Of a stretch of DNA of 64,000 nucleotides, positions 9,826 through 17,939 are shown piece by piece. The stretch lies in contig CANQHA010000002.1 of the NCBI GenBank assembly GCA_947623585.1, positions 124,001-188,000 of the forward strand, written 5' to 3'. A program made the position numbers and the translations under genes. Source of the DNA: an uncultured Clostridia bacterium. GTDB taxonomy: Bacteria; Bacillota; Clostridia; Oscillospirales; Ruminococcaceae. The notes below the pieces were generated by a model. It did no database searches and was not told the DNA's origin. It saw nothing but the letters and a program-made list of their open reading frames with translations. Numbering within the stretch: the stretch's first letter is position 1; every line of letters starts with the position of its first letter.

Positions 9826-11157
9826 TCACAGCTTTTGCACGACGAAGATATCATAAACCGCTTTCACCGAGGTCTCAAAGTCCTCCTCGCGGACGCCGAC
9901 GATAACGTTAAGCTCGCTCGAGCCCTGATCTATCATCTTGACGTTGACCTTTGCGTGGGCGAGGGCGGCGAAGATCCTCGCGGCGGTGCCTCGCTGAGCC
10001 CTCATGCCTCTTCCGACGACCGCCATAAGCGCGACGTCGCGGTCGATGTCTATTTTATCGGGGTTAGTGGTGGTCTGAATCGCCTTGATTATCTTATCCT
10101 CTTTGGCTTCAAACTCGTCCTTGTGAACGATAATGCTCATGGTGTCGATACCCGAGGGCATATGTTCGAACGAAACGCCGTTGTTTTCAAAGGCTTCAAG
10201 AACACGTCTGCCGAAGCCGAGCTCGGCGTTCATCATATCCTTCTCGATGGTCACCGTGACGAAGCCCTTTTTGCCGGCGATGCCGGTAATAACGTAAGGG
10301 CTCGAGTCGTCAGAAGCGGTCTCGGTGATCATGGTGCCGTCGTCCTCGGGGCGATTGGTGTTTTTGATGTTTATGGGGATCCCCGCCTGACGCGCCGGGA
10401 ATATCGCGTCCTCATGAAAAACTCCCGCGCCCATATATGCAAGCTCGCGCAGCTCGCGATAAGTTATCGTTTTGATAGGCTCGGGGTCGGGAACTATTCT
10501 CGGGTCGGTCACGAAAAATCCCGAAACGTCGGTCCAGTTTTCATAGAGGTCCGCGTTCACCGCCGCCGCGACGATAGAGCCGGTTATGTCCGATCCCCCG
10601 CGTGAGAAGGTTTTAACGGTATCGTTCGGCATTGAGCCGTAAAAGCCGGGTATGACCGCGTTTCCGACCTGTTCGAGGCGTTCCTTGACCGCCTTGCAGG
10701 TCTCGGTCAGCTTCAGCTTGCCGTCCTCGCCGAAGAAAATGACCTCCGCGGCGTCAACAAATGAAAAGCCGAGGTATTCCGCGAGGATTATGCCGTTGAG
10801 ATATTCTCCCCTTGAAGCGGCATAATCTCTTCCGGCGCGAGCCAAAAAGCTCATTCTTATCGTTGAAAATTCCCGAAGAATTCTGTCCTCTATTTTAAGC
10901 CCGAGCTCCTTTACGATTTGAACATACCGCTCGACTATCGCCTCGAACATATCCGAGAATTCTCCGCCCCTTGCCGCAACGTCATAGCAGGCATAGAGCA
11001 TATCGGTGACCTTTGTGTCTTTCGGAAATCTTTTTCCGGGAGCAGAGGGCACCACATATCTTCTTGACGGGTCGGATTTTATGATGTTCGCGACTTTAAC
11101 GAACTGATGAGCGTCCGCCAAAGAGCTTCCGCCGAATTTGACAACTTTTGTCTGCAC
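9826..11157 (-). CDS. lysC: Aspartate kinase
   Basis: 443 residues. It phosphorylates aspartate, the first step to lysine, threonine and methionine. KVVKFGGSSLAD at the N-terminus and FSRGGSDITGS near the middle are the kinase signatures; two C-terminal ACT domains (FVTVTIEKDMMN..., then VALMAVVGRGM...) are the usual seat of amino-acid feedback. The start chosen is a GTG eight bases after GAAGGTG, giving MQTKVVKFGG; a longer frame to 11202 adds 15 residues without support. It has its own promoter. The homoserine dehydrogenase gene of the same pathway is elsewhere in the window. Confidence 0.93.
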   Translation of the reverse strand: MQTKVVKFGGSSLADAHQFVKVANIIKSDPSRRYVVPSAPGKRFPKDTKVTDMLYACYDVAARGGEFSDMFEAIVERYVQIVKELGLKIEDRILREFSTIRMSFLARAGRDYAASRGEYLNGIILAEYLGFSFVDAAEVIFFGEDGKLKLTETCKAVKERLEQVGNAVIPGFYGSMPNDTVKTFSRGGSDITGSIVAAAVNADLYENWTDVSGFFVTDPRIVPDPEPIKTITYRELRELAYMGAGVFHEDAIFPARQAGIPINIKNTNRPEDDGTMITETASDDSSPYVITGIAGKKGFVTVTIEKDMMNAELGFGRRVLEAFENNGVSFEHMPSGIDTMSIIVHKDEFEAKEDKIIKAIQTTTNPDKIDIDRDVALMAVVGRGMRAQRGTAARIFAALAHAKVNVKMIDQGSSELNVIVGVREEDFETSVKAVYDIFVVQKL

Positions 11158-11210
11158 AGTAACAACACCTTCAATGATTATTAAGACGCGCCGTCTTGTC
11201 AACTCTTTAT

Positions 11211-11239
11211 ATTATATTATCAAAGCGCCCGTCCGTCAA
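11211..11239 (-). promoter_or_regulatory. lysC promoter
   Basis: On the minus strand TTGACG (11239-11234), a 17-base spacer, TATAAT (11216-11211). The leader is only about 45 bases, so no lysine riboswitch fits there. Confidence 0.8.
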
Positions 11240-11361
11240 CCCGCAATAACCACGAAATATTTCCGCCTTATCGGTGTGCTTTTGTGAAAAACGATTGTAT
11301 TCCGTAAGAAAACAGGGGGGCAAAAAAAGCAGGCGGAAAATTTTCCGCCCGCCAAAATGCT

Positions 11362-11817
11362 TTACTGCTTTTCTGCTGTCTTGACCGCGTCGTGCATTGC
11401 CTTGACCTCGTTCAAGGCCTTTTGCAGAGATTTTTCCGCTTCCGAAAGGGTTGAATCGAGCTTTTCGGTCATCGCCTTTCTTATGCTTTTGTCCATGGCC
11501 TTTGCCTGAGCGGTGAGGTCGTTTGCGGCTTCCTGAGCCTGCTTGACTATCTCGCTTTCCGAAACAAGTATCTTCGCGCGTTCCTCGGCCTGCTTGATTA
11601 TCTGCTCGGCCTGAGCGTTCGCGTCGGTAAGGATCTCGGAGCGGTCGGCGACCATTTCCTTTGCGCGTTTGATCTCGGTCGGGAGGTTATAGCGTATATT
11701 GTCGATATACTCTCTGAATTTCTCGGCGTCAACCATGCATTTTTTGTTTGAGAACGGGACCGTCACCGACTTGTCAAGAAGGTCGTCCATCATCTCTAAA
11801 ATTTCGTCGATAGTCAT
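11362..11817 (-). CDS. Coiled-coil protein of unknown function, after coaD
   Basis: 151 residues, almost wholly helical, with alternating Ala, Glu, Lys and Gln (about 45-150) resembling the stator-like or DivIVA-like coiled coils often found beside coaD/rsmD in clostridia. No signal peptide or membrane helix. The ATG at 11817 is preferred over the one at 11823 because AAAGGTGAG directly abuts the earlier one. It starts 7 bases after coaD ends, so it is the last gene of the rsmD-coaD transcript. The role is unknown. Confidence 0.75.
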   Translation of the reverse strand: MTIDEILEMMDDLLDKSVTVPFSNKKCMVDAEKFREYIDNIRYNLPTEIKRAKEMVADRSEILTDANAQAEQIIKQAEERAKILVSESEIVKQAQEAANDLTAQAKAMDKSIRKAMTEKLDSTLSEAEKSLQKALNEVKAMHDAVKTAEKQ

Positions 11818-11824
11818 TTTCATC

Positions 11825-12319
11825 TCACCTTTCAGTTTTATTCAGTCTTTTATTTATTCTTTCAACGATAGAAGCGGGAACGAATCCCGAGATATCTCCG
11901 CCGAACGAAGCCACCTGTTTCACAACGCTCGAGCTAAGATACATATTTTCCGATCTCGTCACCAAAAACACCGTTTCCGCGCCGTCATAGAGCTTTTTGT
12001 TTATAAGCGCCATCTGAAATTCGTATTCAAAATCGGTCATAGCGCGAAGTCCCTTGACGATAGCGCAGGCGCCGGTCTTTTTGACGTAATCGGCCAAAAG
12101 TCCGTCGAGCGCCGCGACCTCGATATTCGGGATATCCCTTGTGACCTCTCTTATCATTTCCATGCGCTCCTCGGCGGTGAAGCAGGGGGTCTTTTCGGCG
12201 TTTACCGAAACAAGGACGATAACGCGGTCAAAAAGCTCGGCGGCCCGATGCATAATGTCAAGATGTCCGAAGGTCACCGGGTCAAAGCTGCCCGGGCAGA
12301 TTGCAAGTCGTTCGTTCAT
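11825..12319 (-). CDS. coaD: Phosphopantetheine adenylyltransferase
   Basis: 164 residues, the normal length. It transfers AMP to 4'-phosphopantetheine, the fourth step of coenzyme A synthesis. PGSFDPVTFGHLDI carries the T-x-G-H nucleotide site; SENMYLSSSVVKQ is the second signature. The start is the ATG six bases after GGAGG; that ribosome site lies inside the last codons of rsmD, so the two are coupled. A longer frame to 12334 has no better start. Confidence 0.95.
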   Translation of the reverse strand: MNERLAICPGSFDPVTFGHLDIMHRAAELFDRVIVLVSVNAEKTPCFTAEERMEMIREVTRDIPNIEVAALDGLLADYVKKTGACAIVKGLRAMTDFEYEFQMALINKKLYDGAETVFLVTRSENMYLSSSVVKQVASFGGDISGFVPASIVERINKRLNKTER

Positions 12320-12320
12320 T

Positions 12321-12866
12321 TCATTCCTCCGCATTAACGTAATATGTCGTAAGCGCCACGTTTTTGCCGTAGCCGTATTCTTTTTTCTTTTTCAGCTTTC
12401 CGACCCTCTCGGGCAGCTTAAGCCCGGCCTCGTGCTCGCAAACGACTATTCCGCGGTCAGACATTTTGCTTTCAAGAAGCGGCAGGACCTCGGATATCAG
12501 CCCCTTTGAATAAGGCGGGTCGAGAAAAGCTATGTCGCAAACCGCCCCCGAGCGAAGATAATCGGCGGCGCTCATGCAAAGGATCCGCGAGCGCTCGGAA
12601 AAGTTGCAGCTTTCAACGTTTTCGCGGACGATATTCACCGAGCTTTTGAGCTGATCGACGAAAACCGCGCTTTTTGCGCCTCTGCTCAGCGCCTCGATCC
12701 CGAGCTGACCGCTTCCCGCAAAAAGGTCGAGCACCCGAGCCTCGGGCAAATCGAACTGAATTATCGAAAAGATCGCTTCCTTGACCTTGTCGGTCGTCGG
12801 GCGAACGTCAAGCCCCTCGAGCGTTTTAAGGCGTTTTCCCCGCGCCTCGCCGGTTATAACTCTCAA
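12321..12866 (-). CDS. rsmD: 16S rRNA (guanine(966)-N(2))-methyltransferase
   Basis: 181 residues. MRVITGEARGKRL at the start, the SAM-binding LDLFAGSGQLGIEALSRG near 44-63, and DPPY (about 117-120) identify RsmD, which methylates G966 of 16S rRNA. It begins with TTG behind GAGGTGTGAAAG. First gene of the rsmD-coaD-coiled-coil operon, with its own promoter after uvrC. Confidence 0.93.
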   Translation of the reverse strand: MRVITGEARGKRLKTLEGLDVRPTTDKVKEAIFSIIQFDLPEARVLDLFAGSGQLGIEALSRGAKSAVFVDQLKSSVNIVRENVESCNFSERSRILCMSAADYLRSGAVCDIAFLDPPYSKGLISEVLPLLESKMSDRGIVVCEHEAGLKLPERVGKLKKKKEYGYGKNVALTTYYVNAEE

Positions 12867-12900
12867 CTTTCACACCTCGAATCTTCTGCATACAAACTAT

Positions 12901-12929
12901 ATTATAACCGCAAAATCCGCGCTTGTCCA
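12901..12929 (-). promoter_or_regulatory. Promoter of the rsmD-coaD operon
   Basis: Minus strand: TGGACA (12929-12924), 17-base spacer, TATAAT (12906-12901). Confidence 0.7.
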
Positions 12930-12959
12930 TAGTCTTTGAAAATTTTCGCGAAATTTCGT

Positions 12960-14810
12960 CTATTTTATCTTTGAAATGAACTCCGAGACGACCTCCTCCG
13001 CTTTTTCGCGGCTTATTTTCATGACCGAGGCGATTTCCTCGGCCGAGGCGTTTTTGAGAGCCTGTTTCGTCTTAAATGTGCTCAGAAGAGCCTGCGCCTT
13101 TTTCGGGCCGACGCCGGATATTTTCGTAAGCTCGCCCTCAAAGGTCTTTGCGGTATGCTTTTTCGACTGAAACGTTACGGTATAGCGGTGCACCTCGTCC
13201 TGAAGCCTGGTAAGCATATTAAAGACCGAGCGGTTTTTTGCGATGACTATTTCTCCGCCGTCGGGGGATATCACGGCGCGGGTGCGATGCCGGTTGTCCT
13301 TAACGAGGCCGTAGACCGGGCAGGGCACGCCCATTTTCTCGAGCATCGGCGCCACCGCCGCAACGTGGCCTCGGCCGCCGTCGAGAAAAATAAGGTCGGG
13401 CATTGTCGCAAAGCCAGTATCGCGGCAGTTTTCGTCGAAATAGTTCTCAAACCTGCGTCTTAGGACCTCCTGCATACAGGCATAGTCGTTTTGCTCATAG
13501 ACGGTTTTGATGTTGAATTTTTTATAGTATCTCTTTGCGGGGCGGCCGTTGTCCAAAACGACCATTCCGCCGACCATATCGGAGGACGAGAGGTTTGAGA
13601 TGTCGTAGCACTCGATATAAAGCGGCGGAGCGGAAAGCCCCAAAAGCCGCCCGAGCTCTTCAAGCGCCGCAATTTCCTTGCCGCTTCTTCCGACCGACAG
13701 CGACAGCTTTTCGGCGGCGTTGGATTTTGCCATTTTCGTCAGCGAGAGCATATCGCCCCGCTTTGCGACGTTGATGTGCACCGCATGATTTGATTTTTCC
13801 CTGAAAAAGCGCTCAAGGATATCTCGGTTTTCTATCTCGGCGTCAAGATAGATTTCCTTCGGAATTTTCCCGCCGGCGTCGTAATACTGAGAGAGGAAAT
13901 TTTCGCGGGTATCGTCGTCCTCCTCGGTCTCTCCGAGAAGAAAATCGGATTTGTCGGTCAGCTTTCCTCCCCGATAATTGAGCACCGAAACGCAGCTTAT
14001 TCCGCCGTTTCGCGCAAGCGCCACGACGTCGCAGTCGGGGATATTTTTGTCATAGACCTTTTGATTTTCGGCCGCTCGCGAGATGGCCGCGATCCTGTCT
14101 CTGAGCATCGCCGCCTTTTCAAAGTCAAGGTTTTCCGCCGCCGCGTTCATCTGCTCGGTCAAAGCCTCGACGCTTGCGGTGCTGCCGGATTTTATATATT
14201 CCGTCGCCTCGTCGATGATAGCGCGGTAATCCTCTTTTGAAAAGCAGCCTCGGCAAAGACCTATGCAGCGCTTTATCTGATAGTTGAGGCAGGGGCGCTC
14301 CTTGCCGAAATCACGCGGAAAAACTCTGCGGCAGGTCGGAAGCATAAACGCCCGGTTGACCTCATCGACAGTCTGCTTCGAGGTAAACGACGACGTGTAA
14401 GGCCCGATGAACGTGCCCTCGCCCTTTTTCTGCATTTCGCGGGTGATTCGCGGAAAATCCTCGGCGGAGATTTTGATATATGAATAGCCCTTGTCGTCTT
14501 TGAGAAGAATATTGTATTTCGGCTTGTGCTGCTTTATCAGCGAGTTTTCAAGTATCAGCGCCTCATATTCCGAGTCGGTGACGATGAAGTCGTAGTCGTA
14601 GACGTTCGAGACCATTTTTGCGACCTTTGTTAGGTGGTCCGAGTCGCGGAAATAGGAGGAGACGCGGTTGTGAAGATTTTTCGCCTTGCCGATGTAAATT
14701 ATCGTTCCGGCGCGGTTTTTCATGATATAGCACCCCGGGAGGTGAGACAGCATCGAGGTCTTCTCTCTAAGATAGGGAAGCCGCGGGTTATCTTCAAGCG
14801 TTACGCGCAT
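12960..14810 (-). CDS. uvrC: Excinuclease ABC subunit C
   Basis: 616 residues, normal length. It makes both cuts around bulky DNA lesions with UvrA and UvrB. The GIY-YIG nuclease is at about 24-105 (LPGCYIMKNRAGTIIYIGKA), a cysteine cluster at about 178-190, the UVR helical hairpin at about 205-240, the RNase H-like nuclease at about 380-540 (YIECYDISN, LIFLDGGRGHVAAV) and helix-hairpin-helix repeats at the end (ISGVGPKKAQALL). AAAAAAGGAGG precedes the ATG. A structured GC-rich stretch separates it from the cyclophilin gene upstream. Confidence 0.96.
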   Translation of the reverse strand: MRVTLEDNPRLPYLREKTSMLSHLPGCYIMKNRAGTIIYIGKAKNLHNRVSSYFRDSDHLTKVAKMVSNVYDYDFIVTDSEYEALILENSLIKQHKPKYNILLKDDKGYSYIKISAEDFPRITREMQKKGEGTFIGPYTSSFTSKQTVDEVNRAFMLPTCRRVFPRDFGKERPCLNYQIKRCIGLCRGCFSKEDYRAIIDEATEYIKSGSTASVEALTEQMNAAAENLDFEKAAMLRDRIAAISRAAENQKVYDKNIPDCDVVALARNGGISCVSVLNYRGGKLTDKSDFLLGETEEDDDTRENFLSQYYDAGGKIPKEIYLDAEIENRDILERFFREKSNHAVHINVAKRGDMLSLTKMAKSNAAEKLSLSVGRSGKEIAALEELGRLLGLSAPPLYIECYDISNLSSSDMVGGMVVLDNGRPAKRYYKKFNIKTVYEQNDYACMQEVLRRRFENYFDENCRDTGFATMPDLIFLDGGRGHVAAVAPMLEKMGVPCPVYGLVKDNRHRTRAVISPDGGEIVIAKNRSVFNMLTRLQDEVHRYTVTFQSKKHTAKTFEGELTKISGVGPKKAQALLSTFKTKQALKNASAEEIASVMKISREKAEEVVSEFISKIK

Positions 14811-14850
14811 ATTGACCCTCCTTTTTTAAACGCTTCGCAGCGACAATGCC

Positions 14851-15033
14851 GAGCGCGGGGCCCCGCCGCCCTTCGGGCGGCGGACGGCGATTTTTCAAAC
14901 CGCCGCGGGCGGTTCCCCCTCGGGGACCACTCTTCGAGGAGCCCCGAGGGGGCCTTCGCGCTCCCCGCCTGCCCGGCGGAGGAGCGCGAAGCGTGAAAAA
15001 TCGCCGCGGCGGGCGAAGCCCGCCGCCCCGCTC
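14851..15033. repeat. GC-rich nested hairpin cluster between cyclophilin gene and uvrC
   Basis: A long imperfect inverted repeat: CGGCGATTTTTCA (14885-14897) pairs exactly with TGAAAAATCGCCG (14994-15006), and the flanking arms each hold a small GGGC-TTCG/GCGAAGCCC-type hairpin and close with GAGCG...GGGG / CCCCGCTC. Inside are more stems: ACCGCCGCGGGCGGT, CCCCCTCGGGG with CCCCGAGGGGG, and CTTCGCGCTCC with GGAGCGCGAAG. A similar cluster is at 30557-30686. Confidence 0.75.
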
Positions 15034-15053
15034 CCGCACTCAGCCTCAGCTTT

Positions 15054-15524
15054 TTAATCCACCGTCACTTTTTTGATCTTCTGCTCTTTAAGGGGCCTGT
15101 CGCGAAAATCGGTCTTAGTCTCCGCTATCTCATCGACGACCTCGATGCCCTCAACTACTCTGCCGAAAGCCGCGTACTGCCCGTCAAGGTGCGGAGCGTC
15201 TTTGTGCATGATGAAAAACTGCGATGAGGCCGAATTCGGATTTTGCGACCTCGCCATCGAGATAACGCCTCTTTCGTGCCTGAGGTCGTTTTTAATTCCG
15301 TTCGCCGCAAATTCGCCCTTGATCCTTTCGCTCGAGCCGCCCATTCCGGTGCCCTCGGGGTCTCCGCCCTGGATCATGAACCCCTTGATGACGCGGTGAA
15401 AAATAAGTCCGTCATAAAATCCGCTTTTCGCCAGCTTTTCAAAGTTTGCGACGGTTATCGGCGCGACCTCGGGATAAAGCTCCAGCCTGATCTTTTTTCC
15501 GTTTTCCATTTCAATGGTTACCAT
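15054..15524 (-). CDS. Cyclophilin-type peptidyl-prolyl cis-trans isomerase
   Basis: 156 residues without a signal peptide, so cytoplasmic. FHRVIKGFMIQGGDPEGTG and SSQFFIMHKDAPHLDGQYAA are the cyclophilin signatures, including the catalytic Arg and the Phe/Gln of the proline pocket. It speeds proline isomerisation in folding proteins. The ATG follows AAAAGGAGATATCATC; the longer frame to 15575 has no such site. Lies downstream of a lipoprotein gene on the same strand. Confidence 0.93.
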   Translation of the reverse strand: MVTIEMENGKKIRLELYPEVAPITVANFEKLAKSGFYDGLIFHRVIKGFMIQGGDPEGTGMGGSSERIKGEFAANGIKNDLRHERGVISMARSQNPNSASSQFFIMHKDAPHLDGQYAAFGRVVEGIEVVDEIAETKTDFRDRPLKEQKIKKVTVD

Positions 15525-15546
15525 GATGATATCTCCTTTTAAAATA

Positions 15547-16353
15547 TTAAACAAACAGTCCGTAATCCTCGGCATTTCCCTCTCCGAAGCCGTCCGGCAC
15601 CGAGAAATCCATTTTCGAGACGTCGCTCTCTATCACTTCAAAGGTATAAAGCTCAAAGAAGCTGCCGTCCAAGCTCCTGTCGGCGACCCTTACCGAGCCG
15701 TCGCTGCCGAAAGTCCACTCCGAGGTCAGCCCTCTGTCCTCGATCTCAAAGGTCTCGCTCAGCTCGCCGTCGCTTTCCTCCGAGGAAATAAGGCTGTAAA
15801 GCGAGATGTCGTAGCCGAAATTGAGGCCGTAGTCGCCCTCGTCGGGATAGCTGTAATAAACGCCGTCGGCATAGTTGACGACGGTCACGACGCCGTCGCT
15901 TATCATCGTTTTCGAGCTGTCGTCGATATAGATCCTTTTGTCGCCGTCGGTGAATATCTCCATCGTCGAGTCGATCATGTATTCGCCGTCAAACGACGAA
16001 ATAATGCTGAATTTGGCGTGTATTTTATCCGAGTTTAAAAGCCTGAGATATTCATATGTTTTCGTCTCCGAGACGGGATCGGTCATGATAGGTTCTTCGC
16101 CGTCGTCGTAGGTCTCTGAGGTTTTAGAGGGCTCGGTCTCAGAAACGCTTTGCTCGGTCACTATGGGTTCGGTTTCCGGCTCAGTCGGTTCTGTCTCGGG
16201 CTCAGAGACGGTTTCGGCTTCTGTCGCCGGGGGCAGAATGTTATCGGGGACTCCGCCGTCTCTTACGGTATCGGAGCCGCCCTCGACGTTTTTTGCGCAG
16301 GAAGACAGCATAAGCGCCGCCGCGAGCAGCAAAAGAAGAATTTTCATTTTCAT
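15547..16353 (-). CDS. Lipoprotein of unknown function
   Basis: 268 residues. The signal MKMKILLLLLAAALMLSSC ends in a lipobox with Cys19, so it is anchored to the outer face of the membrane. A Thr/Glu/Pro-rich linker (about 45-80, repeated ETEP units) follows, then a beta-rich domain of about 180 residues with many acidic and aromatic residues, of the kind that binds other envelope components. Not recognised further. GGAGGAAAAATT precedes the ATG. Confidence 0.8.
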   Translation of the reverse strand: MKMKILLLLLAAALMLSSCAKNVEGGSDTVRDGGVPDNILPPATEAETVSEPETEPTEPETEPIVTEQSVSETEPSKTSETYDDGEEPIMTDPVSETKTYEYLRLLNSDKIHAKFSIISSFDGEYMIDSTMEIFTDGDKRIYIDDSSKTMISDGVVTVVNYADGVYYSYPDEGDYGLNFGYDISLYSLISSEESDGELSETFEIEDRGLTSEWTFGSDGSVRVADRSLDGSFFELYTFEVIESDVSKMDFSVPDGFGEGNAEDYGLFV

Positions 16354-16492
16354 AATTTTTCCTCCACAGGTAAAAATATTCCCACGATTTACTTTTCAGT
16401 ATACAACATATCTTTTCATTTTTCAAGCAACTGCGCATAATTTCCGAGCGGCAGCAAAAACTATTTCCGAAAAAACTTTGGGAGTGATAAAA

Positions 16493-17518
16493 ATGTCAGT
16501 GAGAATAGGCGGCGCGACGATAGCGCTTGAAAACGCGGTCTCGCTCAGCGCCTTTGCGGCGGTCGGAGGAAAAAAGGAGGGCGAGGGGCCTTACGGCGGG
16601 TTTTACGACTACATCGACGCCGACGATTATTTCGGTCAGTCGAGCTTCGAGCTTGCCGAAAGCGCAATGCAGGGGCTTGCCTTTCAGAACGCGGTCGAAA
16701 AGCGGGGCGTCGAGCCGAAAGACCTTTCGATGATAATAGGCGGCGACCTTTTGGACCAGTGCATCGGCACCAGCTTCGGGGTCAGAGACTTCAGCGTTCC
16801 CTTTTTCGGGATATACGGCGCCTGCTCGACCATTTCCGAGGGCATTTCGCTCGGCTCGCTTCTGACCGATTCGGGCGCGTCAAAGCTCTGCGCCGCGATA
16901 ACCTCGTCGCACTTTTGCACCGCCGAGCGGCAATATCGCTTTCCGCTCGAATACGGCGGTCAGCGCACCCCGACCTCTCAGTGGACGGCGACGGCTTCGG
17001 GCGCGGTAATAATCGAAAAGGGCGAAGCTCCGCCGTTTGTCAGGGCGGTAACCGTCGGCACGATAGTTGACAAGGGCGTTACCGACGCAAACAACATGGG
17101 CGCGGCGATGGCGCCGGCGGCATATTCGACGATAAAGCGCTTTTTTGACGACACCGGCTTCTCCCCCGAAAATTTTGACGCGATAGTTACGGGCGATCTC
17201 GGAAACGTCGGCTCGCGGCTTTTGTGCGAGCTTTTCGAGCGCGACGGCGTAAGTCTTCGCGAAAAGCACCTTGACTGCGGCAGAATGATATTTGACCAAA
17301 ACGCTCAGGACGTTCACGCGGGCGGTTCGGGGTGCGGCTGCGCGGCGTCTATGCTGTGCGGATATTTTCTCCCCGAGATAAAGGCGGGGAGAATGAAAAA
17401 TATACTTTTTGCGGCGACCGGCGCGCTTTTGAGCCCGACCTCGAGCCAGCAGGGAATGTCTATCCCCGGGATAGCTCATCTTGCGTGGATATCGTCGGAC
17501 AGGCCGCAAAACCGATGA
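16493..17518 (+). CDS. spoVAD: Stage V sporulation protein AD
   Basis: 341 residues. SpoVAD binds dipicolinic acid and helps load it into the forespore and release it in germination; its fold is like thiolases. The family pattern is plain: GGDLLDQCIGTSFG, YGACSTISEG, HFCTAERQYRFPLEYGGQR, HAGGSGCGCAA. The start used is the ATG after GGGAGTGATAAAA; the open frame reaches back to 16163 through unrelated sequence. spoVAE follows 13 bases later. spoVAC, normally just upstream, is absent; a lipoprotein gene on the other strand is there instead. Confidence 0.93.
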   Translation: MSVRIGGATIALENAVSLSAFAAVGGKKEGEGPYGGFYDYIDADDYFGQSSFELAESAMQGLAFQNAVEKRGVEPKDLSMIIGGDLLDQCIGTSFGVRDFSVPFFGIYGACSTISEGISLGSLLTDSGASKLCAAITSSHFCTAERQYRFPLEYGGQRTPTSQWTATASGAVIIEKGEAPPFVRAVTVGTIVDKGVTDANNMGAAMAPAAYSTIKRFFDDTGFSPENFDAIVTGDLGNVGSRLLCELFERDGVSLREKHLDCGRMIFDQNAQDVHAGGSGCGCAASMLCGYFLPEIKAGRMKNILFAATGALLSPTSSQQGMSIPGIAHLAWISSDRPQNR

Positions 17519-17531
17519 AAGGAGCGATTTT

Positions 17532-17888
17532 ATGCAATATCTTTGGGCGTTTCTGATAGGCGGGCTGATATGCGCCGTCGGGCAGGTGCTCATCGACTAT
17601 ACCAAGCTGACCCCCGCAAGAATACTTGTCAGCTTTGTCGTCGCCGGAGTTTTTCTCGGCGGGATAGGGGTCTATAAGTATATCTCCGATCTTGCGGGCG
17701 CGGGCGCAAGCGTTCCGCTGACCGGCTTCGGATATCTTCTTGCTAAGGGCGTAAAGGAAGCCGTTGACGAAAAGGGCTTTCTCGGAGTTTTCACCGGCGG
17801 GCTGACGGCTTGCGCGGGCGGTATCGCCGCCGCGATGACCTTCGGGCTTTTGATGTCGGTGCTTTTCAAGCCGAAAAGCAGGTCGTGA
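17532..17888 (+). CDS. spoVAE: Stage V sporulation protein AE
   Basis: 118 residues with about four membrane helices (QYLWAFLIGGLICAVGQVL..., ARILVSFVVAGVFLGGIGVY, then two Gly/Ala-rich helices). SpoVAE is part of the forespore channel for dipicolinic acid. ATG after AAAGGAGCGATTTT, 13 bases after spoVAD. Confidence 0.88.
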   Translation: MQYLWAFLIGGLICAVGQVLIDYTKLTPARILVSFVVAGVFLGGIGVYKYISDLAGAGASVPLTGFGYLLAKGVKEAVDEKGFLGVFTGGLTACAGGIAAAMTFGLLMSVLFKPKSRS

Positions 17889-17893
17889 AAAAA

Positions 17894-17922
17894 CCGCGCC
17901 GCCAAAAAAATCGGCTGCGCGG
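17894..17922 (-). terminator. Terminator for the MATE gene
   Basis: CCGCGCCGCC (17894-17903) pairs with GGCTGCGCGG (17913-17922) with one mismatch; the A-run at 17888-17893 is a T-run for the minus strand. Lies between convergent spoVAE and MATE genes. Confidence 0.7.
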
Positions 17923-17939
17923 CGAATATCTCAAAAAAA

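Noticed and set aside
11158..11361. Lysine riboswitch before lysC
   Set aside because: The promoter leaves a leader of only about 45 bases, too short for the structure.
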